From contig JAMKCF010000003.1 of assembly GCA_023634235.1 (NCBI GenBank), forward strand, positions 21,112,742-21,176,741: 64,000 bases of DNA, in the 5' to 3' direction. Source of the DNA: Pisaster brevispinus. Lineage: Eukaryota > Echinodermata > Asteroidea > Forcipulatida > Asteriidae. Below are positions 61,501 to 64,000 of this stretch, piece by piece (the stretch's first letter is position 1; each line of letters opens with the position of its first letter). The position numbers were made by a program, and so were the translations under genes. The notes beneath the pieces are model-generated. The model did not search any database and was not told where the DNA came from. It saw only the letters and a program-made list of their open reading frames with translations.

Positions 61501-62769
61501 ACTTGCTGGTACAACCATGTGTAAAATCTCTTTTGGGAAGAGTGTTGGCTCTGAAAAGAGCTGGTGTGATCTTGACAGTATGCTCTACTCGTCTCCTGTT
61601 TCTCCTGAAGATGAGCAGAGTAAACTGTTTGAAAACATCAAGACCACACCGGCCTCCCAAAAGAGATTTACGCATGGTTGTACCCGCAAGTTTACTAGTT
61701 ATTGTTACTTCTTACAAATGAAATAGATCAAAACAGGTTGTTTGTGTCTTGGTGAATTGTTATTTACTCCTTATTAATATGATTTCTATCAAGTGTATTT
61801 TTGTTTATTATTGTGTATGATGTATTTGTCATTTGTTCATTCGCTGTCATTTTATGTCATTTATTATAATTATTATTATTTTTAAATATATATATTATTT
61901 GCAATGGTTGATGTGATTGTGATGGAATGAACAATTTTGTTTCAGGTCTTGACAAACTCGCTGGAGGTAGTGGCCTGAGGCCACCAATTTTAGCTTAGGG
62001 CCAGTCCAGTGAACTTATATTGAGTACTTTATTCCTTAGCTTTTTACGTGTACAAAACTGCAACGGAAACAAGAAAATTTGTTTTAGTTATGGACAGAAA
62101 GAAATAGTTATGATCTTTTAAAAGTATTTCTTGGTCCAGTAAATCATCTGAGGTACAAGACATGTTGGGCTAGTTGAGAATTTTGTTCTCAAATTTGAGT
62201 CTTGCTCTTTGTAGTTGTATTTGTTTAATGCTCGTTGAAACCAGTTAATGTGTTTCAAATATCTGAAAGCCTATAAACTTAGCCTTTGTATTGTTAAGTC
62301 GGTTATTTTAGCGCTAATCTGTGTGACTATCAGCTTGTCAGGGCACGATTTGTGTTTCAGGTTTTATATTCCCCTTGTGGAAATCTTTGTAGGTGTTTCA
62401 ATTAACTTACAGCCTATAATCTTAAGATTTGTATCGTTAAGTCAATTATTTTAACGTTGGTGTTGCGTGCTTGTCAGGACACAATTTATTTCTGTGTTTC
62501 CTCTCTTTCGTTTGCCAAGTGTCCTCGTAACTCTGGTATCTCTTTTTGATTAGATAGAATGACAATATCTTTTGTTTTCTTCTCCCCCCCCCCAGCCAAA
62601 TTGTTACGCCAAGATCATCTCCATGGAGTCACAGAAGAAGATTGTGATCTACTCCAAGCAGAATATTTCCACTGGGGAAGAGATCACGTACGACTACAAG
62701 TTCCCCATTGAGGATGAAAAGATTGCATGTTTGTGTGGTACGGCTCAGTGTAGAGGCACACTTAATTAA
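43236..62769 (+). CDS. SETD1: Histone H3K4 methyltransferase SETD1 (Set1/COMPASS catalytic subunit)
   Basis: This is the Set1-family enzyme that methylates H3 Lys4 at promoters within COMPASS (WDR5, RbBP5, ASH2L, DPY30, CFP1, WDR82). Recognised exons: 43236-43281, 43443-43591, 45514-45615, 46868-47138, 47954-49863, 50563-51498, 52037-52219, 53149-53236, 53900-54088, 54375-54534, 55303-55476, 56061-56502, 57161-57646 (end uncertain), 58749-58903, 59557-59700, 60747-61004, 62596-62769. The sum is about 1955 codons, close to vertebrate SETD1B and longer than SETD1A. Order: N-terminal [10 protein letters not shown] block, RRM (about 107-185), long Pro/Gln/Ser-rich disordered region, PSFKVKRK block, acidic coiled segments, N-SET with Win motif, SET, post-[16 protein letters not shown]. 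All junctions are phase-consistent except exon 13 to 14, where one base is missing, so a small exon or alternative donor remains to be found. As a single-copy gene it probably represents the ancestor of both vertebrate paralogues; that is inference. Confidence 0.93.
43925..44300 (+). repeat. Minisatellite in SETD1 intron 2
   Basis: Variants of gcccaactcctgtctgggac with a spacer recur with units of roughly 20-35 bp. The array creates a long minus-strand frame (43510-44160) of repetitive [13 protein letters not shown] peptide, which I regard as an artefact. Confidence 0.8.
44755..45120. repeat. Inverted-repeat element in SETD1 intron
   Basis: The left end (ctgtagttgggtccagtccc, then gtgttacagttggaatggcc) is the imperfect reverse complement of the right end (ggccatcccaactgtaacac, then ggtcccaactacagttggga). 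Arms are about 55 bp around a 250-bp interior. Confidence 0.7.
45918..46050 (+). repeat. tRNA-like repeat (family C) in SETD1 intron
   Basis: Reads agggctggatagcttagttg, gtagagcgccgg, then ggaggtcgttggttcaagtt. The same upstream sequence (gggagaccgccaaca) as at 37430. A more diverged reversed copy is at 15905-16050 in POR. Confidence 0.65.
46868..47138 (+). CDS. SETD1: SETD1 exon 4: RNA-recognition motif
   Basis: This exon encodes an RRM with [15 protein letters not shown] (RNP2 region), [18 protein letters not shown] and [20 protein letters not shown] (RNP1 region), then [16 protein letters not shown]. The order and wording match the RRM of SETD1A/B closely. In vertebrates this part of the protein works with WDR82 and RNA polymerase II recruitment. 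Confidence 0.94.
47165..47465 (+). repeat. Dispersed repeat shared with 3915-4195
   Basis: Second copy, in the SETD1 intron following exon 4. Followed at 47480-47560 by another dispersed sequence (ccatgtgacctgtgacatc) also found at 19700-19780 in the last POR intron. Confidence 0.7.
47954..49863 (+). CDS. SETD1: SETD1 exon 5: long disordered region with GPP tract
   Basis: At 1910 nt this is the largest exon. It is rich in Pro, Gly, Gln and Ser, with a collagen-like run of GPP triplets near 48214-48267, a Gln-rich stretch ([18 protein letters not shown]) and many SP sites. It has no enzymatic domain. It is in frame with exons 4 and 6 and shows clear coding bias, while antisense frames are shadows. 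Confidence 0.92.
50563..52219 (+). CDS. SETD1: SETD1 exons 6-7: proline-rich region and PSFK block
   Basis: Exon 6 (50563-51498, 312 codons) starts [14 protein letters not shown], contains an acidic [14 protein letters not shown] run, a Pro/Gln-rich middle, and a conserved-looking helical end ([20 protein letters not shown], then SFAK-like [11 protein letters not shown]). Exon 7 (52037-52219) ends MPRMPSFK, which joins VKRK in exon 8; this PSFKVKRK junction is shared with vertebrate SETD1 proteins. Confidence 0.9.
51610..51700 (+). repeat. tRNA-like sequence in SETD1 intron
   Basis: gctcgatggtctagtggtaa has an A-box-like start and gagttggaatccaacc a B-box-like end about 40 bp later. Reversed B-box-like pieces flank it (ggattcgaactg at 51592, ggattcgaaccc at 51827). 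It is probably a SINE head; I cannot confirm a cloverleaf. Confidence 0.45.
53149..54534 (+). CDS. SETD1: SETD1 exons 8-10: acidic region
   Basis: Exons 53149-53236, 53900-54088 and 54375-54534 encode alternating acidic and serine-rich sequence ([35 protein letters not shown]). Such stretches separate the PSFK block from N-SET in Set1 proteins. The exon 8 acceptor (acaaag) has a poor polypyrimidine tract; the other splice sites are ordinary. Confidence 0.82.
55303..56502 (+). CDS. SETD1: SETD1 exons 11-12: charged coiled region before N-SET
   Basis: Exon 11 (55303-55476) is Lys/Glu-rich, with heptad-like [15 protein letters not shown]. Exon 12 (56061-56502) continues with [51 protein letters not shown] and an acidic end ([16 protein letters not shown]). 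Phases agree. I cannot assign a known partner-binding site. Confidence 0.85.
55617..55773 (+). repeat. Fold-back element family A copy in SETD1 intron
   Basis: Contains ctgctaagcaaaaatttgca, accagtcacaagtggta, ggctggttaccc and gtgcttaagcagctatatga. It lies directly after a SINE head at 55548-55616 and probably interrupted it. Confidence 0.65.
57161..57646 (+). CDS. SETD1: SETD1 exon 13: first part of N-SET
   Basis: This phase-0 exon after cccgtag encodes [19 protein letters not shown] and then [36 protein letters not shown] and LSYTHWVSH. The last parts align with the N-SET (COMPASS-assembly) domain of SETD1A (…YLRLTYERLLQ… DTHWVHH). The end is uncertain: the frame stays open to TGA at 57680-57682, TGG|gtctca gives 57646, and no donor here fits the phase of exon 14. 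Confidence 0.75.
58269..58438 (-). repeat. Family B element, reversed, in the unresolved SETD1 intron
   Basis: Reads in reverse orientation: ctggcctggaatttcatctt at the left, ggaaacttttgaaatggcac in the middle, atgtaattccaggcctgc at the right. It is a complete copy. Confidence 0.75.
58749..58903 (+). CDS. SETD1: SETD1 exon 14: N-SET with WDR5 Win motif
   Basis: The exon follows gattccag and encodes [25 protein letters not shown] and [20 protein letters not shown] is the WDR5-interacting (Win) motif, which mimics H3 residues Ala1-Arg2-Thr3; human SETD1A has GSARSEG. The exon needs one carried-over base at its 5' end and ends in phase 0. Confidence 0.9.
59557..59700 (+). CDS. SETD1: SETD1 exon 15: end of N-SET
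   Basis: This phase-0 exon of 48 codons encodes [20 protein letters not shown] and [10 protein letters not shown], aligning with SERRSEQRRLLSAIG and SDLLKLNQLK of SETD1A. It contains the basic helix (RSDQRR) that contacts COMPASS subunits and nucleosome in other Set1 complexes. Confidence 0.93.
60050..60205 (+). repeat. Fold-back element family A copy in SETD1 intron
   Basis: Starts atccaatttcatggagccgc, ttaagcac, then ctcaccagaataaag, accagctaa, gtgactggtatcctgctcat and ttatgctaagcagaaaa. Further partial copies are at 22480-22535, 26660-26744 and 60588-60684. Confidence 0.65.
60747..61004 (+). CDS. SETD1: SETD1 exon 16: SET domain, first part
   Basis: This exon of 86 codons encodes [51 protein letters not shown] and [18 protein letters not shown] and ARFINHSCN form the S-adenosylmethionine site. 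The donor is gtaaga at 61005. Confidence 0.97.
61480..61725. repeat. Long inverted repeat (family D relative) in SETD1 intron
   Basis: The left arm has ttactagtaaacttgctggt and aaaatctcttttggg; the right arm has cccaaaagagatttacgcat and caagtttactagtta. The terminal portions resemble 18590-18805 but the interior differs. Confidence 0.7.
62596..62769 (+). CDS. SETD1: SETD1 exon 17: SET end, post-SET and stop
   Basis: This exon encodes [20 protein letters not shown] and [20 protein letters not shown], then [10 protein letters not shown]. It supplies the catalytic YDY tyrosine and the three cysteines of post-SET (CxCxxxxC), which bind zinc with the NHSC cysteine. TAA is at 62767-62769. The acceptor follows a C-only tract. 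Confidence 0.97.
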   Translation, partial: PNCYAKIISMESQKKIVIYSKQNISTGEEITYDYKFPIEDEKIACLCGTAQCRGTLN

Positions 62770-64000
62770 GATTTGCTGTGCTGATTGTTCTAGAAGCTGT
62801 TTAATATCCGGAAGCCAAGTGTTGAGTCACCCTGAACTAAGATGTTTGGTACACCTCAATGGTGAGGCATTTGAACCTCAGAGGTGTGGTATGGCTGAGT
62901 GTTGAGTCACCCTGAACTGAGATTTTTTTGTGATTCTTGTTCTTGAAACCACTTAGCTGGACAAGAAAGATATAGGGTACACTTCGTTGTTCATTGGTGA
63001 GGCACTCAGACCTCAGAGCTATGGTACAGTATGCTTTAGAGGCACCCTCAACTGAGATTTTTGGGGTGTCTTGCTCTATATCCACCTTTGACAGGCAGAA
63101 AGATGTGAGGTACACCTCATTTGTGAGTTACTTTTATCTCATGAATGTGTTGTCAGTGTGGGACAGTTTGGTGTAGAGGAACTCTCTACTAAGGTAAATT
63201 CCTGTTGGCCGTCCGTTACGGACCACTGACTTTGACAGAAATGTACACCTCATTGGTGAGGTTCTCCTCCCTCATTTAATTTAAGTTCTGCGTGGAACAA
63301 TTGAGCTAAGATGCAGCATCAACTAAGATTTTCCATGTTGCCTTCTCCAGATGAACATTGGCTAAGATGGAAAGATGTGAGGCACAACTCATTTGATAGC
63401 GAGGTACTCCCACTTGAGAGGACTTAATCTCTGTGTGGTGGTACAGCGCGATGTAGAGGCACCCATAACTAATATTTTTAGTGCCTGTTTTTTTAAATGC
63501 ACTGTTGTCCCAGCGAGGGAGAAGTGAGGTACGCTCCACCCTTTTGGGTATCATCTCAAAATGCACCCTTGGCTGAGACTGAGAGGTGTGAGGTACACAT
63601 TAGTGAGGCATCCTGAAATCAGTTTGGAGGCTCTAAAATTAAATGCACATTGATTGGCCAGAAAGATACAGGGTGCACCTCACTGTTGGGAGGCTCCCAG
63701 AGTTTCAAAAGGTACCCTCATCATGGAGGGTGTCATTCCTGTGGGGAAGCCTTTTATATTATCAAGACTTCCTCAACCAGAATGTAAAGGCAGGATCCTG
63801 AACTTAGCTCTAGCTTCATGTTGACTTTGAAGGACAGCTTGTATGTGTTATACACCTTGGTGTGAAGGCAATATCTACTAATGGAAGTTAGTAATGTCTT
63901 TGAGGTGTAGCTTTTTTGAAATGGAAGAGTGTCGTGTCTTTGTTGTGCCCTTTGATGTAGAGATACACCCAGCTATAGAAAAAATCCATTGTGGAATTCC
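62735..64000 (+). repeat. Degenerate ~139-bp tandem array overlapping the SETD1 stop codon and filling its 3' flank
   Basis: Segments resembling the last codons of SETD1 (gtggtacggctcagtgtaga, then ggcacac and taattaagattt) recur at about 62883, 63022, 63158, 63296 and 63437, a spacing of 136-145 bp. Each unit also carries gaaagatgtgaggtacacct followed by cattggtgaggc, seen near 62843, 62965, 63098, 63238, 63372, 63510 and 63661. The array runs to or near the window end. The coding copy has the only intact post-SET reading. I see no AATAAA in it. Confidence 0.75.

Overview
This window is animal nuclear DNA. It holds three intron-rich protein genes with GT-AG splice sites, introns from about 0.1 to 3 kb, and many short interspersed repeats. 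Gene content, the density of tRNA-like SINEs and fold-back elements, and frequent TACATGTA-type words suggest a marine invertebrate deuterostome, most likely an echinoderm. That placement is an inference from style and was not tested. I see no sign of bacterial, viral or plasmid sequence.

Layout. (1) 1-4671 is non-coding upstream sequence with repeats and two strong palindromes. (2) 4677-20060 on the + strand is a complete NADPH-cytochrome P450 reductase gene (POR): 14 coding exons that join in frame to 677 residues. (3) 20061-27560 holds the POR 3' UTR and about 6.5 kb of AT-rich DNA in which I see no gene. (4) 27561-42229 on the - strand is a 17-coding-exon gene for a protein of about 1287 residues that I do not recognise. 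Its first part (about 560 residues) looks mostly alpha-helical; the rest is a charged disordered tail with four SUMO-interaction-like motifs, a canonical PCNA-binding (PIP) box and a heptapeptide repeat. (5) 42230-43235 is a roughly 1 kb head-to-head intergenic region, a candidate bidirectional promoter. (6) 43236-62769 on the + strand is a SETD1/Set1 histone H3K4 methyltransferase gene: RRM, long disordered region, N-SET with a WDR5-binding Win motif, SET and post-SET, about 1955 residues in 17 recognised coding exons. One splice junction (57.65-58.75 kb) is unresolved. (7) 62770-64000 is the SETD1 3' flank, filled by a degenerate ~139-bp tandem array that resembles the end of the coding sequence.

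The genes do not form a pathway. POR supplies electrons to microsomal P450s. SETD1 is the catalytic subunit of COMPASS. The unknown gene has hallmarks of a nuclear, SUMO- and PCNA-linked chromatin or replication factor and shares its promoter region with SETD1. POR and the unknown gene are tail to tail.

The most notable observations are the unrecognised SIM/PIP-box protein, the SETD1 3' tandem array, a short hAT-type element nested inside a tRNA-derived SINE with a perfect 8-bp target duplication, and several fold-back element families with multiple copies in the window.
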